64,000 nt of DNA from an uncultured Alphaproteobacteria bacterium (GTDB taxonomy: Bacteria > Pseudomonadota > Alphaproteobacteria > Rhodobacterales > Rhodobacteraceae): NCBI GenBank assembly GCA_902574225.1, contig CACGMO010000003.1, forward strand, positions 1 through 64,000, in the 5' to 3' direction. Positions 16,830 to 26,040 of this stretch are shown one piece after another. Every line of letters starts with the position of its first letter. Position 1 is the first letter of the stretch. Below the pieces are notes generated by a model. It saw nothing but the letters and a program-made list of their open reading frames with translations, was not told the DNA's origin and did not search any database. The position numbers and the translations under genes are program-made.

Positions 16830-19685
16830 ATGTTCGAAATACAAAATACCAAAGAAATCCCATTGCTCAGGGTAAATGCTCACGTATTTAAACATTCAAA
16901 ATTTGGATGCACCCATCTACATTTAGATTGTGACAGTACAGAAAAAGCTTTTTCGGTTGCTTTCAGGACTATTCCTAAAGATCACAGTGGCATAGCGCAT
17001 ATTTTGGAGCATACGGTCTTATGTGGATCAGAGAAATTTCCAGTGAGAGATCCATTTTTTATGATGACGAGACGCTCATTAAGCACTTTTATGAATGCGA
17101 TGACCTATCCTGATATAACTGCTTACCCGTTTGCGACGCTGAACGATAAGGATTATAGGAATCTTCTGTCGGTGTATTTAGACGCTGCTTTTTTTCCAAA
17201 TATAGATGAGCTCGACTTCATGCAGGAAGGCCATAGGTTTGAATTAATTAAAGATGGCGATAAAGAAAAGCTTGCCCTTAAAGGAGTTGTATATAACGAG
17301 ATGAAAGGTGCTATGAGTTCTGTTCCACGGCAATTATGGCATGGGGTTTCGAAGTCACTATATCCCACAACAACTTATGGGTTTAACTCTGGTGGAGATC
17401 CTGATTTCATTCCTGATCTGACTTACGCAGATCTAAAAAACTTTCACAAAAAATATTATCATCCTTCAAATGCTGTGTTTTTTTCTTATGGAAATATTGA
17501 TGCAAATGAACTGCAGCAAGAAATTGAAGACTCAGTTTTAAAAAAGTTTACTCCAAAACTTGATAATCTTAGGGTAAATCCAGAGCCTGCCTTCGAATTA
17601 GAACAGTATAGTTATTCATATTACAACCCGCTTCCTAACGACGAAAACAATCATCATGTAGTGGTCGCCTGGTTGCTAGACTCTACAAAAGATCCTGTTG
17701 ATCATTTAGAGGCTTGTTTGTTAGAAAACATTTTGCTTGATAATTCTTCTTCACCCCTGAGAAAAGCTCTTGAGAGCACTGACTTAGGAAAAGCGCCATC
17801 TCCAATAACCTTTATGGAAACGGAACAGAAACAAATGGCTTTCGTAGCCGGTTTAGAGGGAGTTGAAAAGGGAAAAGAGAAAGCTGTTGAGGAGTTAGTC
17901 TTAAGTGTTTTCAGGGATCTAGTTCTAAATGGTGTTGAGAAAGATTTGATAGAGGCTTCCTTACATCAAATCGAAATATCACAAAGGGAGATATCAGGTG
18001 GTATGCCATATGGTTTGCAACTTTTGCTCGGGACAATGCCTTCAATTTTGCATGACTCCAATCCATTAGAAGTTCTTGACCTTGAAGGATCCCTTTCAAA
18101 ATTGAAGAAAAGATTGGAAGAACCTAAACATTTAGAGAGACTTGTTGAAAAGTTCTTTATTAAAAATAAACACAGGGTCACCTTTCAATTGATTCCAAAC
18201 ACTGATTACGATAAAAATAAGATGGAGAAACTTGAGAAGTTACTATCTGAAAAAAATAGGTCCTTATCAAGTTCTCAGAAAGACAATATCCGTGATCTTA
18301 CAACAAAATTAGAAATAAGGCAGAACTCAAAAGATGATCCTAGTTTGCTTCCATGTGTAACGGTTAATGATATTGAGGAAGAGAGATTTTATACCACTGG
18401 CTGCAAACAAGAAGATGGCGATAAGATCAAATATCTTTACCATGCTGGAACGAATGGGATAGATTACACTACAAAAGTATTCTCCTTAGAGTCAGCAAAT
18501 TTGGATGATCTTAGATATAGTAATTTTTTCTCAGATGTTGTGACAAGTGTAGGCGTAGGAGAGAAAGATTACGAGAAAATTCAGAAAGAACAGTCACTAA
18601 GTACTGGTGGAATAGGATTAAGTTTCAATGTTCTTCCGGATAGTTCAGGTAATAAATTTCTCCTCAGTGCTGGTTTGCATGGTAGTGCCCTTAAAAAGAA
18701 CTTTTCGAAGCTTGAGAATTTAATGAACAATACTATTCATGGCTTTCGACTTGATGAAATAAAGAGATTGGAAGAACTTACACAATTCGAAATTGCTGGA
18801 AAAGAAAAATCAATTACTCAGAGTGGCCACATACTAGCGATGAATGGTGCGTCGGCTCAAATATCAAAGTTTGGTGCTGTTTCAGAATTTGTCGGCGGCG
18901 TGTCGTCTATACATAATCTCAAAAAGCTACGAAACCCAAACGGAAAAATAAAAATGGAAGTGTTGCTCGAGTCATTTTCAAAGTTAAAGAGTTTCATTAA
19001 TCCTGATTCTAAAATAGAGGTAGTTATAAGCGCAAGTAATCAAAATTTTGATAAGGAAACTACAACCAAAACCGGTTTAGAAAACTTAGACGTTCTAAAT
19101 GGTGTAGACTTGCAATCTGAGGAAATTGCGTGGATTACTGGATCGGATGTAAATTTTTGTGCGCAGGCATTCCCAACAGTAGGTTATGATCATCCAGATG
19201 CACCGATACTTACTGTCTTAGGAGCTGTTTTACGAAATGGATTTCTTCACTCTGCAATAAGGGAAAAGGGAGGAGCTTACGGTTCAGGTGCTCAACAGGA
19301 CTCAGCGTCTCGTTCTTTTAGATTTTTTTCTTATCGAGACCCAAATTGCAAAGATACTTTTAACGCATTCAATGAGTCTATTGAATGGTCATTGAAATCT
19401 ATAAACTCAGAAAAGTTGGAAGAAGGAATATTGGGTGTTATTTCTTCGATTGACAAACCTGGTTCACCCGCTGGCGAGGCAAGAGCGGATTTTAATCAAA
19501 ATATAAGAGGAATAGACCAATCCAAAAGAAAAATTTTCAGGAACCGTGTTATTAGTTGTTCAGTTGAAAGGCTTGTAGAAGTTTCGAACAAATATTTGAC
19601 TTGTGAACCTAAGAAATCCGTGATTTCCGGAAAGCATTTTGAAAAAGAGATTAAAGATCTTGGTTTATCTATTCATTATGTTTAG
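16830..19685 (+). CDS. Peptidase M16 (insulinase family), PreP-like M16C
   Basis: A 951-residue zinc peptidase. The inverted zinc motif HxxEH is at residues 57-61 (HILEH), and the distal glutamate ligand is E157 in VVYNEMKG. The four-domain length and the sequence RREKGGAYGSGA-like C-terminal half (REKGGAYGSG, with the arginine/tyrosine pair used for substrate binding) match the PreP/presequence-protease group, which degrades short unstructured peptides in a closed chamber. No signal peptide, so probably cytoplasmic peptide turnover. It is divergent from ald, with the palindrome in between, and convergent with pta (5-base gap). Confidence 0.93.
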   Translation: MFEIQNTKEIPLLRVNAHVFKHSKFGCTHLHLDCDSTEKAFSVAFRTIPKDHSGIAHILEHTVLCGSEKFPVRDPFFMMTRRSLSTFMNAMTYPDITAYPFATLNDKDYRNLLSVYLDAAFFPNIDELDFMQEGHRFELIKDGDKEKLALKGVVYNEMKGAMSSVPRQLWHGVSKSLYPTTTYGFNSGGDPDFIPDLTYADLKNFHKKYYHPSNAVFFSYGNIDANELQQEIEDSVLKKFTPKLDNLRVNPEPAFELEQYSYSYYNPLPNDENNHHVVVAWLLDSTKDPVDHLEACLLENILLDNSSSPLRKALESTDLGKAPSPITFMETEQKQMAFVAGLEGVEKGKEKAVEELVLSVFRDLVLNGVEKDLIEASLHQIEISQREISGGMPYGLQLLLGTMPSILHDSNPLEVLDLEGSLSKLKKRLEEPKHLERLVEKFFIKNKHRVTFQLIPNTDYDKNKMEKLEKLLSEKNRSLSSSQKDNIRDLTTKLEIRQNSKDDPSLLPCVTVNDIEEERFYTTGCKQEDGDKIKYLYHAGTNGIDYTTKVFSLESANLDDLRYSNFFSDVVTSVGVGEKDYEKIQKEQSLSTGGIGLSFNVLPDSSGNKFLLSAGLHGSALKKNFSKLENLMNNTIHGFRLDEIKRLEELTQFEIAGKEKSITQSGHILAMNGASAQISKFGAVSEFVGGVSSIHNLKKLRNPNGKIKMEVLLESFSKLKSFINPDSKIEVVISASNQNFDKETTTKTGLENLDVLNGVDLQSEEIAWITGSDVNFCAQAFPTVGYDHPDAPILTVLGAVLRNGFLHSAIREKGGAYGSGAQQDSASRSFRFFSYRDPNCKDTFNAFNESIEWSLKSINSEKLEEGILGVISSIDKPGSPAGEARADFNQNIRGIDQSKRKIFRNRVISCSVERLVEVSNKYLTCEPKKSVISGKHFEKEIKDLGLSIHYV

Positions 19686-19690
19686 CCATG

Positions 19691-20635
19691 TTAGGGCTTG
19701 TCATCACTCAAAATGCTGGCTAGTGCTATAGACGCAAGCCTTGCTTCCGGTGGATCTGCTCGACTTGTAAGTAGAACAGGTACTTTTGCTCCTAGAACGA
19801 TGCCTGCCGCGCACCCTCCAGCAAAATATACAAGTGACTTGTAAAGCGTATTACCGGATACAATCTCTGGTACTACGATCCCATTCGATTGGCCCGCAAC
19901 AGGGTCATTCCCCAATCCTTTTTTAATTGCAGCATCTCTACTAATTATAAGGTCAAGAGCTAGAGGGCCAGAAAACAATGCGTCTTTAATATTTTCTGTG
20001 GCCCATTCCTTCAAATTATGAGCAATTATAGTTGATTCCATATTTTCCATAACAATCTCACTAGCAGATAAAAATGCAATTTTTGGGGTTTTTATACCCA
20101 GTGTTTTCAAACTTTTAACCATTGTTTCAACCACTGTTTTTAGAGTTTTCTCACTAGGTTTGATGTTTACTGCTGCATCTGAGACCATAATTCCTGTATT
20201 CATATCGTCATTAGTTATATAAAATTGATGAACAATCTTGTGTTTTGTTCTCAGATTATTTTTTTTCGCAATTACAGATCTCATGAAAGTATCTGAATGC
20301 AAATCCCCCTTCATAAGGATATCTGCTTCACCGTTCCCACATAAAAGGGCACTGATATCCCCAGCTTTTTCTTCTTCAGTTTCATTTATTATTCTGAAAC
20401 AAGATATATCCCAGCTTAAACCTCTAGCCTGTTTTTCAATTTGATCTTTAGGGCCTACAAAGATTGGTTCAATCAAATTTAAATCAAAAGCTTGTTTTGC
20501 CCCAGAAATAGCGGACTTGCTATGAGAAAATGCGATTACTACTTTAGCTACTTTTGCCCTGTTTTTTGCCATTTTTAGCAAGCTTTTTGGAGCAAATACT
20601 TTTGATTGATCTAATATGAAAGAGCTTGGGCTCAA
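19691..20635 (-). CDS. pta: Phosphate acetyltransferase (short Pta, taurine type)
   Basis: Transfers the acetyl group from acetyl phosphate to CoA. The 314-residue protein contains only the PTA_PTB catalytic domain, as in the Pta encoded next to xsc in sulfonate-using bacteria, not the long Pta with a DRTGG domain. Conserved parts include the GEADILMKGDLHSD region, ITNDDMNTGIMVSDAAVNI and DPVAGQSNGIVVPEI. It starts with TTG at 20635, 8 bases after AGGA, and lies 17 bases after xsc on the same strand, so the two form an operon: Xsc makes acetyl phosphate and Pta converts it to acetyl-CoA. Phosphate butyryltransferase is a less likely alternative. Confidence 0.9.
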   Translation of the reverse strand: MSPSSFILDQSKVFAPKSLLKMAKNRAKVAKVVIAFSHSKSAISGAKQAFDLNLIEPIFVGPKDQIEKQARGLSWDISCFRIINETEEEKAGDISALLCGNGEADILMKGDLHSDTFMRSVIAKKNNLRTKHKIVHQFYITNDDMNTGIMVSDAAVNIKPSEKTLKTVVETMVKSLKTLGIKTPKIAFLSASEIVMENMESTIIAHNLKEWATENIKDALFSGPLALDLIISRDAAIKKGLGNDPVAGQSNGIVVPEIVSGNTLYKSLVYFAGGCAAGIVLGAKVPVLLTSRADPPEARLASIALASILSDDKP

Positions 20636-20652
20636 TTTTCTAATCCTATTAA

Positions 20653-22428
20653 CTAGCCAACGGCTTTCATATCACCCTTTGATATTCCAGCAACAGGAAC
20701 AGGGGCCTTCATAGCATCCCTTCTAAAAGGTTCTCCAAGTTCTTGATTTAGCATCACTTCAATGAATGTAGTTTTATTGTTTTTCATTTGTTGATTAATG
20801 GCTTCTTTTAAAATAGATGTTAATTCTTCCATAGAGTTAGCAGTTGTTCCAATGAAGCCACAAGCCTCTGCCATTTTTGCGTAAGATACATTGGTGTCTA
20901 ATTCTGTGCCTACAAAATTGTCTTTAAACCAAAGCGTAGTGTTTCTTTTTTCAGCTCCCCATTGATAATTTCTAAAGATAATCATAGTTATAGCTGGCCA
21001 TTCAGACCTACCAATAGAAGTCATTTCATTTACCGAAATTCCGAATGCGCCATCCCCTGCAAATCCAACTACAGGAACACTTGGCACTCCAATTTTTGCT
21101 CCTACAATTGAGGGCAACCCATATCCGCACGGCCCAAATAAGCCGGGGGCTAGATATTTTCTCCCTGTTTCAAAAGTAGGATATGCATTACCTATTGCAC
21201 AATTATTCCCTATGTCTGATGAAATAATAGCATCTTTAGGCAATGCTGATTGAATAGCTCTCCAAGCCATTCGAGGCGACATTTTTTTGGGTTCTCTCTT
21301 TCTTGCTCTCTCATTCCAAGTTGTTCCTGGGTCGTCCTCTTCGTGATCTAAAGAACTTAGCTCTTGAGCCCACTTTGACTTAGTTTGCGAAATATAATCA
21401 GTACGTTCTTTAACTTTATCATCTATCGCTATTTCAGGCATAAAAGTGAGAATTTTCTTAACTACCTTCTTAGCATCACCAACAATACCCAAAGACACTT
21501 TTTTTGTTAATCCTATACGATCACTATTTAAGTCTATTTGGATTATTTTTGCTTTCTTTGGCCAATAGTCGATGCCGTAACCAGGTAAAGTTGAAAAAGG
21601 GTTAAGACGCGTCCCAATGGCCAAAACAACATCAGCTTTCTTTATTATTTCCATAGCAGCCTTCGATCCATTATATCCAAGAGGTCCACAATGAAACGGA
21701 TGTGAGCCTGGATAAGCATCATTATGTTGGTAACCGGTACATACCGGTGCGTGTAACCTTTCTGCTAATTGTATAGTGTCATTTATTGCATCGCTTAATA
21801 CCACACCAGCTCCATTAAGGATTACAGGAAAATTTGCATTTATTAGCAGGTTAGCAGCTGTTTTTATAGTGTCTTCGCCCCCATCAGGTAATTCAAATTC
21901 AATTAACTCCGGAATATCTATATCAACTTCCTTGTTCCAAAAATCCCTAGGAATATTTATTTGGGCAGGAGCAGATGCCTTTTTTGCTCTAGATATAACT
22001 CTATTCAACGTCTCAGCTATTCTTTGAGGATCTCTTACTTCTTCTTGATATGCCACCATGTCTTTGAATAGCGCCATTTGCTCAACTTCTTGAAAACCTC
22101 CTTGACCTATTGTTTTATTAGCAGCCTGAGGGGTTACCAAAAGAAGAGGGGTGTGGTTCCAATAAGCTGTCTTTACCGGAGTAACAAAGTTTGTGATACC
22201 TGGTCCGTTTTGAGCTACCATCATAGACATTTCTCCGGTTGCTCTTGTGTAACCATCAGCCATCATTCCGGCGTTACCTTCATGAGCAGCGTCCCAGAAT
22301 TGAATACCAGCTGAAGGAAATAAATCGGAAATTGGCATCATAGCAGAGCCAATAATTCCAAATGCATGAGCGATTCCATGTTTTTGTAATACTTTTACAA
22401 AAGCTTCTTCAGTGGTCATCTTAGTCAT
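20653..22428 (-). CDS. xsc: Sulfoacetaldehyde acetyltransferase
   Basis: Thiamine diphosphate enzyme cleaving sulfoacetaldehyde with phosphate to acetyl phosphate and sulfite, the desulfonating step of taurine, isethionate and other C2-sulfonate routes. The 591 residues show the three ThDP-enzyme domains; the cofactor motif starts at GFAGDGAFG and ends near FRNYQWG, and the N-terminal block HAFGIIGSAMMPISDLFPSA is characteristic of Xsc. The C-terminus (LGEPFRRDAMKAP) also matches Xsc rather than acetolactate synthase. AAGGAT precedes the ATG. Pta follows 17 bases later. No taurine transporter, aminotransferase or dehydrogenase is in view, so the source of sulfoacetaldehyde is encoded elsewhere. 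Confidence 0.96.
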   Translation of the reverse strand: MTKMTTEEAFVKVLQKHGIAHAFGIIGSAMMPISDLFPSAGIQFWDAAHEGNAGMMADGYTRATGEMSMMVAQNGPGITNFVTPVKTAYWNHTPLLLVTPQAANKTIGQGGFQEVEQMALFKDMVAYQEEVRDPQRIAETLNRVISRAKKASAPAQINIPRDFWNKEVDIDIPELIEFELPDGGEDTIKTAANLLINANFPVILNGAGVVLSDAINDTIQLAERLHAPVCTGYQHNDAYPGSHPFHCGPLGYNGSKAAMEIIKKADVVLAIGTRLNPFSTLPGYGIDYWPKKAKIIQIDLNSDRIGLTKKVSLGIVGDAKKVVKKILTFMPEIAIDDKVKERTDYISQTKSKWAQELSSLDHEEDDPGTTWNERARKREPKKMSPRMAWRAIQSALPKDAIISSDIGNNCAIGNAYPTFETGRKYLAPGLFGPCGYGLPSIVGAKIGVPSVPVVGFAGDGAFGISVNEMTSIGRSEWPAITMIIFRNYQWGAEKRNTTLWFKDNFVGTELDTNVSYAKMAEACGFIGTTANSMEELTSILKEAINQQMKNNKTTFIEVMLNQELGEPFRRDAMKAPVPVAGISKGDMKAVG

Positions 22429-22522
22429 ATCGGTATCCTTTTTTTTAGGAATATAAAATTGATTAAAAAATTTAAATTTAATATTCTAACATGTACTTAA
22501 TTTATAGGAGAATTTAATAAAG

Positions 22523-23311
22523 GTGCAAAGTTTAAAATCAGGATTAGAAAATATTCATTTCGATGACAGGGGTCCAAAGGATGATTTTGCAATTGTTTTT
22601 CTAAATTCTTTAGGAACTGATTTTAGGGTATGGGATAAACTATTATATGTTTTAGGAGACCGTTTTAGAACTGTCAGAATAGATAAAAGAGGTCATGGAT
22701 TGTCAACGAATTTTAAAAACGACATTTCTATTGAGAGCCTTGCAAAAGATGTGAGTAATTTAGTTGATTATCTAAATCTTAAAAATATTTGTCTGGTAGG
22801 GCTATCAATAGGGGGCTTGATTGCCCTCGAATTTATTAAGCAAAGACCGAACATTTGTAATAAGTTAATTTTATGTGATACAGCACCAAAAATTGGTTCA
22901 AAGGAGATGTGGACCGAGCGAATAAAACGTGTCAAAGAAGGAGGAATAGAAGCAATTTCAGATGATATTCTAGCGCGATGGTTTTCTACCTCTTTTTTAA
23001 AATATAGTGCTAATGAATTACAAATGTGGAGATCAATGCTCACAAGGACAACAAAATCTGGTTATATTGGATGTTGTGAAGCTATTTCCCGCTGCGATCT
23101 AACTGAACAGGCAAAAATAATTAACATGCCTACTTTAGTAATAGTAGGTGAGGAAGACGGCTCTACGCCGATTAATCTTGTTCAAAATGCTGCAAGTTTA
23201 ATTAGGGGTAGTATTTTTAAAGTAATAAAAAAGGCTGGACACCTGCCGTGTGTTGAGCAGCCAAATGAAGTGGGATCTATATTTTTGCAGTTTTTAGAGA
23301 ATAATAAGTGA
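22523..23311 (+). CDS. Alpha/beta hydrolase, 3-oxoadipate enol-lactonase-like
   Basis: A 262-residue alpha/beta hydrolase. The nucleophile elbow is VGLSIGGL, the acid is the aspartate of VGEEDGSTP, and the catalytic histidine is in KAGHLPCVEQP, so the triad is complete. The overall pattern (RIDKRGHGLS, CCEAISRCDL) is closest to PcaD-like enol-lactonases, but this family is broad and the substrate is not known. The start is a GTG 12 bases after AGGAG. Its TGA stop overlaps the GTG start of the ammonia-lyase-like gene, so the two are translated together. It is divergent from xsc. Confidence 0.85.
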   Translation: MQSLKSGLENIHFDDRGPKDDFAIVFLNSLGTDFRVWDKLLYVLGDRFRTVRIDKRGHGLSTNFKNDISIESLAKDVSNLVDYLNLKNICLVGLSIGGLIALEFIKQRPNICNKLILCDTAPKIGSKEMWTERIKRVKEGGIEAISDDILARWFSTSFLKYSANELQMWRSMLTRTTKSGYIGCCEAISRCDLTEQAKIINMPTLVIVGEEDGSTPINLVQNAASLIRGSIFKVIKKAGHLPCVEQPNEVGSIFLQFLENNK

Positions 23312-24393
23312 ACTATATATCAAATCCTTTTTTTCCTATTGGTTTAAAGAAGCCCTCCAATATAAAAGATTTGAATGACAGTACAGATATTTTGTTAAAG
23401 CTTTTAGATTTCTGCCCAGAGTACATGCCGACAGACTTCTATGACCAAAAGACATTTGCAGACAATCTAGGTTTAAACTCTGTCCTTATAAAAGATGAAA
23501 GAAAAAGGTTTAACTTAGGTAGCTTTAAAGCAACAGGCGCAACATATGCTATAGCAAAGATGGCTTATTCACGCTTGGGCGCAAAAGTCGAAGTTTCATT
23601 AGAAAATCTAAGAAATACGTTGAGAGGTGTTACTTTTGTGACAGCAAGTGCCGGGAACCATGGTATTTCAATGTCAGTAGGAGCTAATTTATTTGGTGCA
23701 AATGCGATTGTTTTTCTTTCAAAAAACGTACCTAAAGCTTTTGCGGATCGGCTTAAAAACATAGGGGCAGATGTTAAGTTTAAAGGGGATAACTACGAGG
23801 CAAGTATGATTGAGGCCGAAAAATATGCACGTAATAATAATTATGTTTTATTATCTGACTCAACTTGGGAAACTTGCCAGTCGGGCGTTGATGTCATGGA
23901 AGGATACATGATTATAGGTGAAGAGGTTCGCAAACAACTATCATCATATAACTTAAATCAAATAACACATGTTTTTTTGCAGGCAGGAGTTGGTGGATTT
24001 GCGGCTGCCATTGCGTTATCCCTTCGAAAGTTTTTAAGGCAAGATGCCCAGATAATTGTTGTTGAGCCTAGTCAAGCAAAAACGTTGTTTTTGTCTTTAC
24101 AAAATAAAAAACCAAGTGTTGCCGAAGGCCAAGTTTCAATAATGGGGCGTTTAGATTGCAAAGAGCCATCCTGGTCAGCATTTTATTCGCTTTCAAAGAC
24201 AACCAATTATTTCATGCACTTGGAAGATGATTATGTCGAGAAAAAACTTAATTTTATAAATGATTTTGGAATAACAACTAGCCCTTCCGGGGGTGCAGGC
24301 TTTGCCGCCTTGATATATGCCACAGAAAATCAACTTTTCGAGATAAATAAGGACTCGATTGCTCTTGTGTTTTTAACAGAAGGTAAAATTTAA
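23308..24393 (+). CDS. Diaminopropionate ammonia-lyase-like PLP enzyme
   Basis: Fold-type II PLP enzyme of 361 residues. The PLP lysine is K74 in GSFKATGATY, the phosphate/asparagine loop is SAGNHG, and a glycine-rich loop QAGVGGFAA is present. SDSTWE followed by VMEGYMIIGEE is typical of 2,3-diaminopropionate ammonia-lyase, which yields pyruvate and ammonium, although related threo-hydroxyaspartate or threonine dehydratases cannot be excluded. The GTG start overlaps the hydrolase stop by 4 bases. The pair may release ammonium from an amino-acid-like intermediate; no direct evidence links it to the sulfur genes on either side. Confidence 0.78.
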   Translation: MNYISNPFFPIGLKKPSNIKDLNDSTDILLKLLDFCPEYMPTDFYDQKTFADNLGLNSVLIKDERKRFNLGSFKATGATYAIAKMAYSRLGAKVEVSLENLRNTLRGVTFVTASAGNHGISMSVGANLFGANAIVFLSKNVPKAFADRLKNIGADVKFKGDNYEASMIEAEKYARNNNYVLLSDSTWETCQSGVDVMEGYMIIGEEVRKQLSSYNLNQITHVFLQAGVGGFAAAIALSLRKFLRQDAQIIVVEPSQAKTLFLSLQNKKPSVAEGQVSIMGRLDCKEPSWSAFYSLSKTTNYFMHLEDDYVEKKLNFINDFGITTSPSGGAGFAALIYATENQLFEINKDSIALVFLTEGKI

Positions 24394-24399
24394 AGCGGA

Positions 24400-25698
24400 T
24401 TAGTTTAGAAACTTTTCATCGAATGGATAAGAGGTAAGATTTTCAAATCCACTTTCTGTTACAAGTAATTGATCTTCAAGCTTAATTGAAAAATCGCCGT
24501 TTTCACGGCTGATTAATGCCTCTACACATAATGTCATTCCTGGCTGAAGGACATAATCAAATGCACCCTCTTCATAGTCCTCTGGGTATGTTATCAGAGG
24601 AAACTCGTCGCAAAGCCCAACACCGTGAAACCTGCAACTGTATTGTTGTTTTTTATACATATCATCGAGTTGATGTCCTTTAAAGGTTAAATCTTTAAAG
24701 GGGACACCAGGAGCAACAAGTTCAGCATTCTTTTGGATATGTTCCAATGCTATTTGATAATCTTGTTTCATTTCATTTGTTGGCTCTTGGTCTCCTATCC
24801 ACCATGTTCTAGAAATATCAGTGCACATCGAGTAACAACCAACTAGATCAGTATCAAAAGCCACTATTTCATTTTTCTGAAGTATTCTAGAGCCACATTC
24901 CTGGAACCAGGGGTTTGTTTTGGTGCCGGACGAGAGTAAGCGAGTTTCAATCCACTCTCCACCTCTTTTAATGTTTTCTGAATGAAGAATTGACCAGATA
25001 TCATTTTCAGTCATTCCTGGTTTTGTTTCTTTCTCCATAACATGAATTGAGGTTTCGCACGCCGAAATAGAGCATCTCATAGCTTTTATCTCTTCAGCAG
25101 ATTTTATCGATCGCGCATGCTCCATTATTTTTTCTCCATTTTCGATTTTAAAGTCTCTACTTTCTAGACTCTTAAACCCATCGAGCATTATTTTATCTAT
25201 CGCCAATTTCTTTCTGTTTTTTCTTTTTTTTTCGAAGGCTTGACAAACTTGATGAGAAAAGTTGTCAGCGGCAGACTTCACATTATCTCCTTTTGCAAAA
25301 TAAAACATAGATGCACCAGTTCTAACTTCATCGATATACAAATAATTGGATTCTACATAATGCTTGCTTTCTTGGTAATCCCAGAGAATGCAGTGGCCGT
25401 CATCAAAAACTAAGCAGGATCTAAAGGGATTATGTGTATTCCACAAAAGCATATTTGATGTGCCAGTTGCGTACCTGATATTTAATGGGTCAAAAAGCAA
25501 AATGGCATCGATTTTATTCTTCTCTAGCTGCCTTACAACTTGTTCCTTTCTATAAGAATTTATTATAGATACGTCCGGCAATTGTAGGCTTTTATTATTC
25601 CATTCTTTAAGAGCTAGCTCTGTGGGTTCTGAAAAAACACTAATTTTTTCTGGAGCTTTACCAGGATTTATTTTTTTTTGAAAAAAAGGTGCCTGCAT
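24400..25698 (-). CDS. dddP: DMSP lyase DddP
   Basis: Cleaves dimethylsulfoniopropionate to dimethyl sulfide and acrylate in the cytoplasm. It belongs to the M24 (creatinase/prolidase) fold but is the DddP branch: WNTHNPFR, GGEWIETRLLSSG and NPWFQECG are diagnostic. The metal ligands reported for Ruegeria lacuscaerulensis DddP (D295, D297, D307, H371, E406, E421) map here to D282, D284, D294, H358, E393 and E408, a constant offset of 13, and the proposed catalytic aspartate maps to D364. Length 432 fits. A strong AAGGAG site precedes the ATG. It is divergent from the biotinyl-domain and soeABC genes and convergent with the ammonia-lyase-like gene. Confidence 0.96.
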   Translation of the reverse strand: MQAPFFQKKINPGKAPEKISVFSEPTELALKEWNNKSLQLPDVSIINSYRKEQVVRQLEKNKIDAILLFDPLNIRYATGTSNMLLWNTHNPFRSCLVFDDGHCILWDYQESKHYVESNYLYIDEVRTGASMFYFAKGDNVKSAADNFSHQVCQAFEKKRKNRKKLAIDKIMLDGFKSLESRDFKIENGEKIMEHARSIKSAEEIKAMRCSISACETSIHVMEKETKPGMTENDIWSILHSENIKRGGEWIETRLLSSGTKTNPWFQECGSRILQKNEIVAFDTDLVGCYSMCTDISRTWWIGDQEPTNEMKQDYQIALEHIQKNAELVAPGVPFKDLTFKGHQLDDMYKKQQYSCRFHGVGLCDEFPLITYPEDYEEGAFDYVLQPGMTLCVEALISRENGDFSIKLEDQLLVTESGFENLTSYPFDEKFLN

Positions 25699-25758
25699 TT
25701 GACTCTCCTTATAATATTTTTATGTTAATATCTTTTTTAAATCTTTTAAATAATTTTT

Positions 25759-25778
25759 AATTACGTTACGTTGTAATT
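25759..25778. promoter_or_regulatory. Inverted repeat in the dddP/soe divergent region
   Basis: AATTAC and GTAATT arms separated by 8 bases, located in the 100-bp gap between dddP and the divergent biotinyl-domain gene. The size and position suit an operator for a dimeric regulator acting on either side. The arms are short and AT-rich, so chance is possible. Confidence 0.3.
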
Positions 25779-25798
25779 CATTCATTGAGGGGAACACT

Positions 25799-26026
25799 GT
25801 GGGAAGAGTTATTCTTTTGTCAGAAATATCGGGGTCGATTTGGAAAATTAATTGTAAAGTTGGAGATGTTGTTGAATCTGGTCAAGACGTGATAGTTATT
25901 GAATCTATGAAAATGGAAATCCCCGTTGTTTCAACCGCTACTGGCACAGTGGTCTCTATTTTTATCGTTGAAGGCGAAATGGTTGATGAGGACCAAAAAT
26001 TAATAGAATTAAATACTGAAGATTAA
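25799..26026 (+). CDS. Stand-alone biotinyl/lipoyl carrier domain
   Basis: A 75-residue protein consisting of one biotinyl domain with the canonical biotinylation site ESMKMEIP. Such small carriers usually deliver carboxybiotin for acyl-CoA carboxylases, and are annotated as acetyl-CoA carboxylase BCCP-like subunits. No biotin carboxylase or carboxyltransferase gene is nearby; instead it lies 14 bases upstream of the molybdoenzyme gene. GTG start after GAGGGG. It may serve a carboxylase encoded elsewhere. The domain is certain; the partner is unknown. Confidence 0.88.
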   Translation: MGRVILLSEISGSIWKINCKVGDVVESGQDVIVIESMKMEIPVVSTATGTVVSIFIVEGEMVDEDQKLIELNTED

Positions 26027-26040
26027 TTTAAAAGAAAAAT

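Noticed and set aside
20653-22428. Call as acetolactate synthase.
   Set aside because: N- and C-terminal blocks match sulfoacetaldehyde acetyltransferase, and a short Pta gene follows directly.
24400-25698. Call as a generic Xaa-Pro aminopeptidase or creatinase.
   Set aside because: All six metal ligands and the proposed catalytic aspartate of characterised DddP align with a constant 13-residue offset, and DddP-specific segments are present.
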